A stretch of 64,000 nucleotides of DNA from contig JAPEIS010000001.1 in NCBI GenBank assembly GCA_029531795.1, forward strand, positions 434,001-498,000. The letters are read 5' to 3'. Both the position numbers and the translations under genes were made by a program. The first letter of the stretch is position 1. The number at the start of each line of letters is the position of its first letter. Positions 23,524 to 34,513 of this stretch are shown one piece after another. The notes below the pieces were generated by a model. That model was not told the origin of the DNA, searched no databases, and worked only from the letters and a program-made list of their open reading frames with translations. This stretch comes from Sclerotinia nivalis (lineage: Eukaryota > Ascomycota > Leotiomycetes > Helotiales > Sclerotiniaceae).

Positions 23524-24334
23524 ATGGATTCTCCCACAAGATTAGTTCTTATGACTCCTGAGTAAGTCATCACTCTCTCTTCCCGTTTGCTCAGATCATG
23601 GCACATTTTTTGAGCTCATAGGGTTCTTGATGAAGTCGTCACGCTGTATGTCGAAGAGGTACATCGTTCATAAACGAATATTGTGCGACCAATCCAGGTT
23701 CTTCGATGCCGGATTTAACGGCGGCTTCAAAGAGGCAAGTGAAGGAGAAATGTACCTTCCCGAGGATGATCCAACAGCTGTTGCTGATCTCATCGAATAT
23801 TTGTATCGAGGGTCACTCCCACATTACACGGAAGAAGATGGTTCTAATGAAAAAGTTCGTAATCTCTATTACCTAGCGGAAAAGATAGGCATGTCATCGC
23901 TGATGGACAAACTTATGGACATGATAGCAGTTCCCAGAATTCGGCGGACGGGTAATCTGATCGGGTACGGTCCATGGGCAATCAAGGCAGTATATGACCA
24001 CACGCACGAAGAAAGCAAGCTGAGGCTCTTTGTTTCGGCAGTTAATGTCTTCAAATTGGGACATCAAGGGAATAACAAGGATTGGATGGACAACCGTGCT
24101 AAACTCCTCCATAGTAATCCCGAATTCTTTCATGATATGTTCAAATTACTCGGTAAACATGGAAAACAGGTCTGGGTTAAGAAGAGCGATGACAAAGCCT
24201 TTGTGGCAGCGTTTGAGCGGTGCTATTTTCATGTTCATGGACCGGACGAAGAATGTTATGCCAAGCTCGATGATGAAAATCAAGTAGACAGCGAGGAAGG
24301 TACTGAGAGTGAGGGAGCCGATACGTCAGACTGA
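23524..24334 (+). pseudogene. BTB/POZ-family gene with frameshift in the first BTB strand
   Basis: Exon 1 (23524-23561, MDSPTRLVLMTPE) splices over a 60-nt intron to 23622, where the frame VLDEVVTLYVEE gives the expected first BTB strand. Near 23651-23662 the frame shifts by one base, and the remaining BTB (KRYIVHKRILCDQSRFFDAG, LPEDDPTAVADLIEYLYRGS) and the rest are open to 24334. The C-terminal half has KVRNLYYLAEKIGM, EESKLRLFVSA, the CYFHVHGPDEECY motif and an acidic tail. Internal initiation at 23630 would give a 234-aa protein lacking only that first strand, so partial function cannot be excluded. The rest of the frame is well kept, and the lesion looks recent. Confidence 0.65.
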
Positions 24335-24789
24335 CAAGCTGTCATGGTATAAAAACCCAGTGCTCCGTCTGCCTGCATATCATACATGTTTAGATTCAGG
24401 AGCTCCAAATTTTTTCTTAATGACAGATAATATTTAGCTGCTGATGCTGAGCTGTACTCCTCTCAGACTGTTTTAGGGAATCTAATGGACAGATCCCTCG
24501 AAAAGAGCATCATTCCATATATGCGAACAACCATGACACAAGTGTCCATTCATCCAGCATGTCTGCTATATCTGCACACGGTGCTATTCAGTATAGTTCT
24601 TGGTTATTTCCCTCGCCTCTAGAATATGTACCCGAGATTGTCATTTTCCTGTTTCCGTCTCCCTGCCTTGGATATCCACCACAAACTTCATAATCCGTTT
24701 CATTCCCATGCTTACCACTATTTTTTATTATTATATTTATTTTTTTCTTTTTCTCAAAATATACCTCTCCGTATAACACTGCTATCTTC
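24335..24789. other. Intergenic
   Basis: 3' flank of the BTB locus with a T-rich run at 24720-24756. No gene. Confidence 0.45.
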
Positions 24790-24945
24790 CATTACGCTGG
24801 CTTCGTTTCTCAGTTCCTCGTAACGTTGCAAAGTGAAAGTGGGTAGTTCTGGATCCTCAGGCGTTAATGATATGTAACTTGCCTCTTCGAAAGAGGCGCG
24901 GATCATGTTGTTGATATATGTGTGAGATCCTAACGTAATTGGCAT
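24790..24945 (-). pseudogene. Possible BTB relic (weak)
   Basis: A short frame reading SHTYINNMIRASFEEASYIS then LTPEDPELPTFTLQRYEEL. It resembles the BTB stretch S-x-Y-F-x-x-M-x-x-x-F-x-E-A-S followed by L-P-E-D-D-P-E and an L-Q-Y-L-Y helix. No first strand or post-BTB part is seen. The match is suggestive only. Confidence 0.35.
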
Positions 24946-27396
24946 TATTTGAGTCGTAGAAGTGTCTTCATTTTACAAAGGCTCCAAGCAGCTTCGGCTT
25001 CTGAAGCTGTCATGGTTCAGATTCTCTGATCCATGGTGATAATCTGTGAGAGGTTTTGAAATTGAAGTGAAGAACGTAAAAAGGAATCTCAAAGTCCTTG
25101 GTTAAGTAGGTACCTGTAAATTGAGCTGGGATGGAGGACGCAACATACATGCTATTTCAAAAGTGGATGACGAGCAGGCTTGCAGTTTCTAGGCCATCAA
25201 GAAGTCACAATACTTGTGCATCGGTCGTAAAGTGTAATTCTTCATCTGGAAACAAACACTCGACAACCTTAACCCATGCATTTTCATCCCCGTCAGGTTT
25301 GTTTGAATCTTTTGGCACTAATGCTAAGGGCACTGGAACATTTTGGTCAACTATAACACATACTTAATACTTTGCTGTTGCCCTCGGGATGTTAATACTT
25401 TGCTAATCCCATCTATTGTAGTTCCATTTGCAAAAGCAGTATCTTAACGGACAAATTAAGGGTGCAAGTGGCTATATTCGGTGATATATAGCAGGGGAAA
25501 TGAGACTGTGGTGATGAGATATGACATTTTTAAAATACGAAGTTACCATACAGAATCAAATGGAAAAGCTTACTCATAGCCTGCTAATAGTTTTCCAAAC
25601 TTCCAAACTTCAGGCAAGATTTGTGAAGGCTTCCTTTGCTACACAGCTCAGCCAAGTGACGGTGCGATGATTTTATGCCAATATTTCGCAAGCTGAAGAT
25701 ATCGAGGGGGTAGGATTAACTTTTATGTTTATTGGGCAGATGTCAGAGACATTACAGGGGCTCTATTCTATATATTGATTGTGTTCTTCCCACTTTCATT
25801 AGTTTCGAACAGCACTTGCCAATTAGAGATGCACAGCTGCGAATAGTACGATAGATTCAAATAGCCTTTGTGCATCATATTGATAGAGTACCATGTCTAG
25901 CAAAGCTGCACCTCTACATCAATTATTATTCCATGCGCTGCGACCTCGCACCAAATGCGTTCAACCTCTCAAACAATAAGCAATCGCTTGACTCTGAGAT
26001 AAATGGGAAATGAAAAGGCAATTTGTCAATTATATCATCCAAAAAATTGTAGATTAGACGAATAGATGAGGTTAGATGAATTTAACAGGTAGATATATGG
26101 CCAGAAGGTCTATCTTAATATCAAGCGAATTTCTGCATTGAGAGCCGCGGAAAGTTTCGTCCTTCGTTAGTTGTACAGCACCTTGACTTCAACAGAGAAT
26201 ACTCAGCCTATTAACGTATCACTTCCGGTGCACGACCTTTTCACACCAAATAAATATACCAGTCGAATAGAAAGCAGGTGACTTGTGAACCGCTATAGCG
26301 AGATATAACATTGAATTGCCGAAGCGAGATCCATATTGTGAATTATGACTTGGGAATATCATTACAACGGACTATTTAACCGTAGTGAACAACTATTTCA
26401 ATAAATCATTAAAGCGGATGATGCATCTGCTCATTCCAGTGCTTCGTATATGATAACAATCAATTGACACATATAATTCCGTAAGCGCAGAGAATCACTA
26501 CTCCAATTGGTAAACATCATCATACTCCCGACTTAAGATCTAATACAGAGCATCAACCTCGCTCCTATCATTAATCGTCTAGCCATACATTCCAAGTTCC
26601 TCCATGTTCACCCGAAAATAACAAGATGAGTATAAATGCAGACACTAATCTGAGAAAAGAACAAAGATTGTGTTAACAGACAATGAGGACATTTGAAAGT
26701 AAGACATAGCGTAATTTTGCCACTGAATATAAGATAATAGTATCAGCGATAAAAACTATTGTCACCTAGGTACCTACTTAGAATAAGTGTCGACAAATTA
26801 GATGAGAATAATCAAGTGTGAGACGAGAAATCTTGTTTTCACGAATCAGAAATATCCAGCCAACGCAGCTCTTAAAAATCCAGCAAAACAGCTTCACCAC
26901 CGCCCCGACATAAAAACCATCCCAAGTTCTCTCATGCTAAAATCAGTATCTAAAAATAACAGTGTTAATGAAAGTGTTCAAACTCCAACATTGCAGTACT
27001 ATCTATCCTCTTCTCTCCACCTACACTGGTCTCGCTTGAGTAGCTGGGATGATCTAGATCCACCTCGAAGATTCACCTAGGCTTCACTTCACTTCTTCCA
27101 TTCATCTCAGTTCCACCCTACACATTCAACTCCGCATACGGTAAACTCTGAATCTGATCTCGATATACTAGCATCGCTAAGAAATTTCCGTATCTATTGT
27201 TCCAGGAACCGCAACTTGATCTTAAGAAGCCTTTCTTAAGAGAGCTTCTTGTGAATAATTTAAATAGCTTCAACAAGCACCCACGAAATCTAAATACAAC
27301 TCTACTTTCCGACCATTATTTCATCTCGAAAATTATCAATAACATAACTTGAATTTTTTTATCATTTGATTCAGATTAATAAACCTACTCATCAAA
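24946..27396. other. Gene-free AT-rich stretch (2.4 kb)
   Basis: No intact gene. A minus-strand reading from about 25370 to 25131 (VPVPLALVPKDSNKPDGDEN, then WVKVVECLFPDEELHFTTDA) is unusually protein-like but is cut by two TGA codons and preceded by TAA, so it may be a relic. The frame at 26802-27080 (+) resembles nothing. The promoter of the next gene ends this stretch. Confidence 0.45.
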
Positions 27397-28893
27397 ATGC
27401 CGTCGAAGGTTTCACAAAAACGATCCGCCAGTCCTTCCCCAAAGGCACGTCAGCACAAGCGCCCGTGTATCAATCTCACGAATCACACGTCCACAACCTC
27501 TAACTCCGCAGACAACGCTTTGAATAATACCGAGGCCGTTAAAAATTCACCACCATCAAATATACCGGTAAAGGCGTCCAGAAAACGATCAGCCAGTCCT
27601 TCCACAGGGGCGCGGAAGGAGAAACGCCCGCGTGTTACTCCCACACCTTCTACGGCTACCGCATCTATCTCCGCGGACGACGCGTTGAGTAAGACTGAAA
27701 CCAATACTAATATCAATACCATAACCAATACCAGTACCAAGATTAAGCTTAAGCTCAAGATCACAACGAACAAAAATCCGGAACCTTCAAAAATGCCTTC
27801 AAAGATACCCCAAAAACGCTCAATCAGTCCTCTCGCAGAGGCACCTCAGACCAAACGTTCGCGTGCCAAATCCACGTCGCGCAAGTCCAACACTTCTGGC
27901 TCCATAGCCGACGTGTCGGGCAAGAGCAAGAAGACGATTGAGACAAATTCAGCACCTGCCGCCAACCAAATTGTTGCCATTAGGCCTCGTGTGCCCAAAT
28001 CAGCAGCACCAGATGATGTTAGCAAATCTGAGGCCGCAAAGAAAGAAGTGAATGCTATTCAGAAACGAGCAAGCAACTCAAAGAAGCCATTAAGCAAGAG
28101 CAAGCTCAAGACAAATACAGCACGTCGCACTAACCAATTTGTGGCCATCAATCCTCCCTTACCAAAACCAGTCACACGGGAGCCTCTCAGAAGGTTTGAA
28201 AATGCGGAAAATAATGCCGTTGGCACTCGGGTGCCATTAAACGATACAGACGATGAGTTGAGCAAATCAATACCTCTTACCAACGGGCTCGTTCCCCCTG
28301 ATAAGCCGCTTCCAATACCATCGGCCCGGGATCCACTCAAAATATTTGGGACCACAGAAAAGAAGGTCGTTGCTCTCTGGATGCGATCAAACAAAACAGT
28401 TGGAACACGAGGTAAACATGTAGCCTTTCAAAATCTTTTATACTCTCTAGGCTGCCAACACCCAAGTTTTGACAAAGAGACCTTGTTAAAATTTAACCAT
28501 CGGGTTGAGCGCTTCATTTCAAGGATCAAGAAATCGCTGAAGGAATGCGATGCAATTTCATTCCGAGTAGAGGATAAATTGGAAACATATCCAGTCTTTG
28601 CGGATTGGACAGTTGTTTGGTTGGAAGAGGACTGGGATGGAGTATATGACACGAGAAGGTACTATACCGACAACTATCTTGAGAAATACTCATCATATCT
28701 TGAAGGACAGGATGACGACAAGGGCTTTGTGGTAGAGCTAGCAGTCGATGAGCCTTTCGAAGAGGAGGCGGAGACCTTCGTCGTGGAAGTTCCCAAAGAA
28801 TACCAGATTCCCAACGTCACAGATGCTGACCCTGGTGTTATCAGAAACCCAAAACACTATTGCAACCCTTACGGGATGGCTGATTGGAGATGA
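27397..28893 (+). CDS. Basic repeat protein of unknown function
   Basis: A single exon of 498 aa; the ATG sits in an AAAATG context. I do not recognise a family. The N-terminal 160 residues hold three imperfect copies of a unit of the form M/V-(P/K)-S-K-x-(S/P)-(Q/R)-KRS-(A/I)-SP, then A-(R/P)-x-x-KR-(P/S), starting at about residues 1, 57 and 132. These look like bipartite nuclear signals. A further 170 residues are Lys/Ser/Pro-rich and disordered. The last 170 residues (from about VVALWMRSNKTVG) look globular, rich in Trp/Tyr (FADWTVVWLEEDWDGVYDTR), and end acidic then NPYGMADWR. A nuclear role is an inference from the basic motifs. It borders the BTB island, so it may be lineage-specific. 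Confidence 0.6.
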   Translation: MPSKVSQKRSASPSPKARQHKRPCINLTNHTSTTSNSADNALNNTEAVKNSPPSNIPVKASRKRSASPSTGARKEKRPRVTPTPSTATASISADDALSKTETNTNINTITNTSTKIKLKLKITTNKNPEPSKMPSKIPQKRSISPLAEAPQTKRSRAKSTSRKSNTSGSIADVSGKSKKTIETNSAPAANQIVAIRPRVPKSAAPDDVSKSEAAKKEVNAIQKRASNSKKPLSKSKLKTNTARRTNQFVAINPPLPKPVTREPLRRFENAENNAVGTRVPLNDTDDELSKSIPLTNGLVPPDKPLPIPSARDPLKIFGTTEKKVVALWMRSNKTVGTRGKHVAFQNLLYSLGCQHPSFDKETLLKFNHRVERFISRIKKSLKECDAISFRVEDKLETYPVFADWTVVWLEEDWDGVYDTRRYYTDNYLEKYSSYLEGQDDDKGFVVELAVDEPFEEEAETFVVEVPKEYQIPNVTDADPGVIRNPKHYCNPYGMADWR

Positions 28894-29494
28894 GAAGTGA
28901 GAATCTAAAGAAAATTGAATGGGTAGGGAGGGAGCTTTGCATTGCTTTGGCGTTCGTTTTGCAAAATTTGACATAATTTGAAAGATATGGAACAAGTATA
29001 TAGACTACATTCTAGTTAAAAATAACATCCGTTACTTCCCTCTGTGGGGATTTTATCGAATATTCTGTGGCCCTTTGCGTTTGAGAATACATCTAGTGGA
29101 ATGCCTTGTGCGGAAATGGCTGCATCGTCCTCCGGGAATTCCGGAAATTTTGGTTTGATTGGATGCATAAATCCCTATAGTAAGGCATGCTGGACTCCCT
29201 ACATGAATAATGAGTTTGTGATCCTGGTGTAGTAGTATTGAGGACTTCATTGCCGATCTGGCGGTGGACAGTGACCGCCTTCAAAATGAAAGTGGAAAAC
29301 AACTTGAGGTTCTCCGTGATCATTCTCTCTATATGACGCTTGCATATCCTGGAGGCAAACCATAGTGCTCAGCACATCGAAGTTTCGTACACCTGCCACA
29401 ATGGTTATGGGAAAAAAGATTATAGCATGCTTACAATTTGTCCCAAACCACAACCTCAGATCACGCCTAGGTCGTATGATACACGTCGTAATGC
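28894..29494. other. Intergenic (convergent 3' flanks)
   Basis: Tail-to-tail spacer between the plus-strand repeat protein and minus-strand Atp11. Short overlapping frames on both strands; none is supported. Confidence 0.5.
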
Positions 29495-30474
29495 TTATAT
29501 TATTTTTTCGGCCTCCTCGACCAAATCCTCAACCTTGAAAGCTGAATCCCCTCTTCCAAACATCTCCAACAACCTACGTCTGTCACTCTGTTCCCCTACT
29601 GGACCATAAAATTTCTGCAAACACATAATCAACCATTTTGCTTCGTCGACGCTCACGCCTCTTCCTTCAACGACCTGTCCATGTAATAAAACCAATTCCT
29701 TATCCTTTTCCAGTTCCAAATGATGGGTAATTGTAGTATGTGGTTGACTGTATTCCCCCCTCAATTTGTATTCTGCAAGATGTGTGAAGAGAACAGCGAC
29801 GGTATTTTCGGCCGGGAAAGTCCATTGCAAGAAATGAATCTCTGCACCCTGACCCTTCTTTGCAAGCGGTAAGATGAAGGTAGGAAATTTCTTTGCTGTG
29901 GCTTCAATGGTTTTGTATGTGTGTAAGGGTATCGCTGCGCACAATGATTGGGCATCTTTGATGTGTCGAAGTCGCCAAAGTGCTTCGATTTCTTTCTGTG
30001 GTAAGGCGCGAATTTTCTCGAGATCCAGGTACGAGGATAGAGTCTTCAGCCCGGGGTTTGAGGAGGGTGCTTTCTCAGGGGAAGCTTGAGGTGGAGGTGG
30101 AGCCGCAGGAAATGGTGATGAAGTAGTCGGAGACGGTGGTGGTGTGGGAGGGGCATTCACAGGAATAGTCACGGTGGCTTTCTTTTTCAGGTCCTCAATC
30201 TTAGCTTTGTAGGCCTCCTTTAGTTCATTCACATCTCGCAGACCTTGCCTATAAAATTTTGATAAGCTAAACACACCAATTACTCATTTTCGGCTACTTA
30301 CTCCTTTGCTTTTTGATCAAGCTTCTCCCTATACTTTTCCAGAATTCTATCCGATTGCTGGGTGGCCAAGAACCGAACATCATGAACTTGTGCCCATCTC
30401 TTTTGTGAAGATCGCAGGTAGGGGGCAGCACCAGCAATTATGCGACGTATGGCCGGAGAACGGATGATTGCCAT
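29495..30474 (-). CDS. atp11: Mitochondrial F1-ATPase assembly chaperone Atp11
   Basis: Chaperone that binds unassembled F1 beta subunits in the mitochondrial matrix and promotes ATP synthase assembly. Two exons, 30474-30302 and 30248-29495 (927 nt), give 308 aa. Exon 1 encodes a basic, amphipathic presequence (MAIIRSPAIRRIIAGAAPYL) and the helix LEKYREKLDQKAKE that runs across the 53-nt intron. A proline-rich linker (about residues 92-125) precedes the ATP11 domain, which opens with SYLDLEKIRALPQKEIEALW and includes the FPTFILPLAKKGQGAEIHFL and LEYK/HLELEKDKELVLLHG type strands. Length is normal for filamentous fungi. It lies next to, and on the same strand as, the acyl-CoA-ligase-like gene upstream. 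Confidence 0.9.
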
Positions 30475-30773
30475 GTTTGTTGTCGAATAACAATTTTAGT
30501 ATAATAATCAATTTCAACAGCAAGCCTTACAAAACATTAATTGAGGTTGATGAAAGTTATATTATGGAGCACACTAGCGGCCGCACGGCCGATATTCCCG
30601 CGTTCGGGGTTTCGGGATATCTCAACTTTCCATTGTGACACGATCAGAACAAACATGGAAAATACAAGTAGTCAGGCATAAGAAAAGAACTAAATATGTT
30701 GAGAAAATCTATCCATAATATATATCCAAAAGACATTCATAAAATCCGTATGTATATACATTCCCTCCCCAAT

Positions 30774-32554
30774 CTACAACTTCGCTTTCTCATCATCCTT
30801 CTTCGCCTGATCTTTCAAAAGCCTCCTCAGGATCTTTCCACTTGGACTTTTCGGAATAACATCTACAAACTTAACTCCTCCCCTCAACCTCTTATGACTC
30901 GCTACTTTCGCTTGCAACCATGCCATAATCTTCTTTTCTTCATCTTTATCTCCTACAACTCCTTTTTTTGGAACCACATAAGCTCGTGGGACTTCTGTTG
31001 CTTGCTCTTCGTTGTAAATGCCAATTACTGCGACATCATCAATATCTTCATGAGAAACCAGGAGACCTTCTAGCTCTGCTGGTGGTACTTGGAAGCCCTT
31101 GTATTTAATCAATTCCTTGATTCGATCAGTGATGTAAAAATTGCCGTCTTTATCCTGATGTCCGACATCACCAGTTTTGAAATATCCATCATCTGTCAAA
31201 GCGTTTTTGGTGCCTTCAGGATTATTGAGATAACCCTGGAAAACATTGGGTCCCTTGACCCAAAGTTCACCAGTCTCCCCTGCTGGGACTTCCTTCTCTT
31301 CGGCGTTCATATATTTTGCCACCAGATTTGGTAACAAGCGTCCGACGGAACCTGGATGTTTATTCCAATCATCCCAGGGTTGACTATGAGTGGTAGGACT
31401 TGTTTCGCTAAGGCCATAACCTTGCTTGACAGGTATTTTGAGACGGGCATATACAGCATTGACAAGTTCGCGTGTCAATGGCGCCGCGCCTGAGTTCATC
31501 ATCCTAACAGTCGATAAATCGTACTTCGAAACTATGGGACTCTTTCCAAGCATGAGGACAATAGGAGGAACCACGTAAGCAAATGTCGCCCCAAATTTCT
31601 GTACCGTTTGACAAAACTTTTCCAAATCAAATTTCTCCATTACGATGCATTCGAGACCTCCGTGGAGTGAGAAATGAATAATGCATGTCAAGCCCTGGAG
31701 ACAGTCAGTCAGATCCACAAATCTGTAGTGATAAAGTGGCTTACATAGATATGATAAAAGGGAAGAACGGCCATAAGCTTGTCGCCTTTGCCATCCTTAC
31801 CGCCGTTCCAATGCAAGTTGTGGCCTTCAGTTGAATTCGCCATTTCAGTATTTGCAACGATGTTTTTATGCGAGAGCATGACTCCTTTCGGGTGTCCGGT
31901 AGTTCCACTGCTATAAACCAAAAATGCTAAATCTTCTGGCTTATTCTTCGTTCTCCTATATCTCGATGTACCCGCCAAATTGCGCACATTAGTAAAGTGC
32001 TTAAACTTGTGTGTTTCATCCCTTCCGTCGCCCACCAAAATTATCCGATCTTCAGGTATGCCAGCATTTTTAGCCGCTGCTTGTGCCTCCTTTATGAAAG
32101 GTTTCTGAGTAACAATCCCCTTGGCGCCGGAGTCTTTCAATTGAAAGGTCAATTCTTCAACGGTATATCCGGGATTCGCAGGAGAGACTGTTCCACCGGC
32201 CCAATGCGTTCCCCAAATAACAGCGGGAGTGTCGATACAATTGGGTGTGTAAAGCGCAAGCACATCGCCTTTCTTCCAATCCCAGACAGCTTTCAAGCCC
32301 TTTCCAAATTCGATCGCAGTATCTCGCACTTGCTTGTAGGTATATGACCGTGAAGTCTCAGCATCCGTGTAAATTGCTGGGAAGCCAAATGGTCAGTAAT
32401 TGATCTAAAACGTCGGTTCCTTCATATCGGAGTATTGCTAAATGTAATTGGTACCTTTATCATCTGGAAATTCTCTATCTTTCCGTTCGAAAAGAAACTC
32501 CCAAAGATCCACTTGTGGGATATCTATCTGTGGGTATGTTGATTCTGTAGGCAT
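30774..32554 (-). CDS. Peroxisomal 4-coumarate-CoA-ligase-like adenylate-forming enzyme
   Basis: ATP-dependent acyl/aryl-CoA ligase that activates a carboxylic acid through an acyl-adenylate. Three exons (32554-32455, 32376-31745, 31694-30774; 1653 nt) give 550 aa. Core motifs are present: SSGTTGHPKG (phosphate-binding), FYHIYGL formed across intron 2, GYGLSETSP, YFKTGDVG, DRIKELIKYKGFQ and the catalytic-lysine motif PKSPSGKILRR. The final residues AKL are a type-1 peroxisomal signal. The start MPTESTYPQIDIPQVDLWEF matches the usual start of fungal 4CL-like enzymes; an in-frame Met at 32674 would add 40 residues and is less likely. The substrate (a phenylpropanoid, a fatty acid or another acid) cannot be told from motifs. 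Peroxisomal location suggests a role in side-chain beta-oxidation. Confidence 0.88.
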
Positions 32555-34009
32555 ATTTTCTTTTGTGTATGTTACCGATAGGTCGGGCGTTACCAATTGT
32601 GTGGAACAAAGAAGACGGTGAAATACGGTTGTTATGGAGGTATTTATTGAAGGAAAATAGTATGTAGGAATCAAAGTACGGTGAAGGAAAGTAAGGGGAA
32701 TTCATCTACCTAAATACGTTACCTATTGAGTAATATGGTTGGCTGGAGATGTACGATAGCAGGATGGCTTAAGCATTATGATGTCTGTGTGGAGATGGGG
32801 AAATCGGATTAATACTCAAAATTCGAGCCGAGCTCACAAAACACCGAGGTAACTTTACCCCAGATCTTGGCATTCGGAAATCTCGGACATCATCTACCCG
32901 ACTTAGACTCAATTACCCCGAGATGACTGAAGAAAAATAAGTCTAATTCAATACTGACAATTCCGTCTAATTGAATCAAATCATCAACTACTTGACTAAA
33001 GTATCCGACAGTCCCATATCCATCAATCTCATTCAATATTGAGCAGTCTCCATACCATATTACTATCTATTGATTTCATGGTAAGCTCCGAATTTATCGT
33101 AATGATTCTAGAGATTAGATGCAATAACACAAAGTGTTTTATGCAAAGCTTGTATTGGGCTCGGTAGAGTAGCTTTTTCATTTAGCATCTAATAGTCTGG
33201 GACCCCACATCAAGTGTTTTCACCTTCTAAAAAGCTGATTGGTGTAGAACACCTACTACGAAGGACTATAATACGCTATAATTCAACCTATTGAATCGAT
33301 CCCTGAAATTTGATTCGATTAGGGTTAGAATTATTCATCGTACACTAATTCTTATGGGCTCGCCTAGCCTTGGTTAGTTGGTCCGTGTGTAAAATTATAG
33401 GCCTTTTATAGTGCTAACATTCTTGTAAGGCTTCCCTACTCGCCGCGTCCTTCATAGACATATATCTAATGTTTCAATCGGTAAATAGAGAACATATTCA
33501 AAGCAATAACCGGTCAAGTGAGCAAAATGAGAGATTATCCATTTACCAATTGGTTCTATTTTGAAAGCACTGATCAATTTTGGCACAGCACATATTTTTT
33601 CACCCCTTAAAGAATATCGGACTCTGAAATTTGACAATAAGAACAGAAGATCTTTTAATTTAAATACTCGCAAATAAAAAGAGAAAACCCATAAAGGGCT
33701 GAAATCATCGACCACTCATACACCTTACCCCCATGATATCCACTACCTCCCTTTGCCCCCGTTAAAAACAATCCAGTCGCTCCTAACCTAAAGTTAGAAG
33801 AGGAAATATGCCGAAACCAAAAATCAATGTTAACCTTCCTTCGCACAATAGTCGGAGGCAACGGAAGTCGAATTTGCGGAAGAGATAGGGTGGTAAACAC
33901 ATCTCATGTTGACATTCTCAGATTTTTCTAGAGGGATTTGCATTAGCGGATGTCATCTTATGAATAGGAGTAGTACTGTACCATGGAGCCTTAGCCTTCA
34001 TCTCAAGCT
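32555..34009. other. Intergenic
   Basis: Promoter of the ligase gene and 3' flank of the coiled-coil gene. The 33452-33715 and 33655-33900 (-) frames overlap each other in different phases and resemble nothing. Confidence 0.5.
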
Positions 34010-34513
34010 CTACAACTTCTCCTTCAACTGATCTTTAAGTTGTTCAACTTCGTTCTTAAGCTCCTGTACCTCCGTCCCAAGCTTTGGTTGCGCCTGAAAT
34101 TTCTTGAATTCCATATCGATGTCATTTTCAAGCCTCTCCTGCTCCATGTCTAAATGCGCCTTATTCGTCGCCATCTCCATATCCATTTTCGCCTTACTTG
34201 TTTCTCTTTCGATACTCAGCTTTTCCATATCCGTCTGCATCTTAAACTTTTCCTTGACCATCTCCATCTCCATCTTAACTTTCTCCAGGTCAATCTTTGC
34301 CAGCTCCAGTTTCAGTGATTGTTGGTGATCTTGGTAGTCTTGGTAGTCTTGGTTATCTTTTGGACTTTGGAGAACCTGGAGAGCCCGGGCAATTCTAGGA
34401 ACATCAAGTATGACAGTTAGGGAAAAGACCCAGAGCGCAGTCAACATAAGTAGTAGTGTGCCATAGTAAATAAAGTTGCTGAAAAGCTCGAACATGCCAG
34501 TAAGAAGAGACAT
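34010..34513 (-). CDS. Small membrane-anchored coiled-coil protein
   Basis: A single-exon frame of 167 aa, not assigned to a family. Residues about 13-37 (NFIYYGTLLLMLTALWVFSL) form one strong hydrophobic helix near the N-terminus. From about residue 63 to the end there is a continuous heptad-rich helix with many E/K/M residues (LELAKIDLEKVKMEMEMVKE). The QDYQDYQDHQ linker between them comes from a short direct DNA repeat (near 34325-34350). The layout is that of a signal-anchored protein with a cytosolic coiled-coil rod. It could equally be a fungal-lineage orphan; the organelle is unknown. Confidence 0.6.
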   Translation of the reverse strand: MSLLTGMFELFSNFIYYGTLLLMLTALWVFSLTVILDVPRIARALQVLQSPKDNQDYQDYQDHQQSLKLELAKIDLEKVKMEMEMVKEKFKMQTDMEKLSIERETSKAKMDMEMATNKAHLDMEQERLENDIDMEFKKFQAQPKLGTEVQELKNEVEQLKDQLKEKL

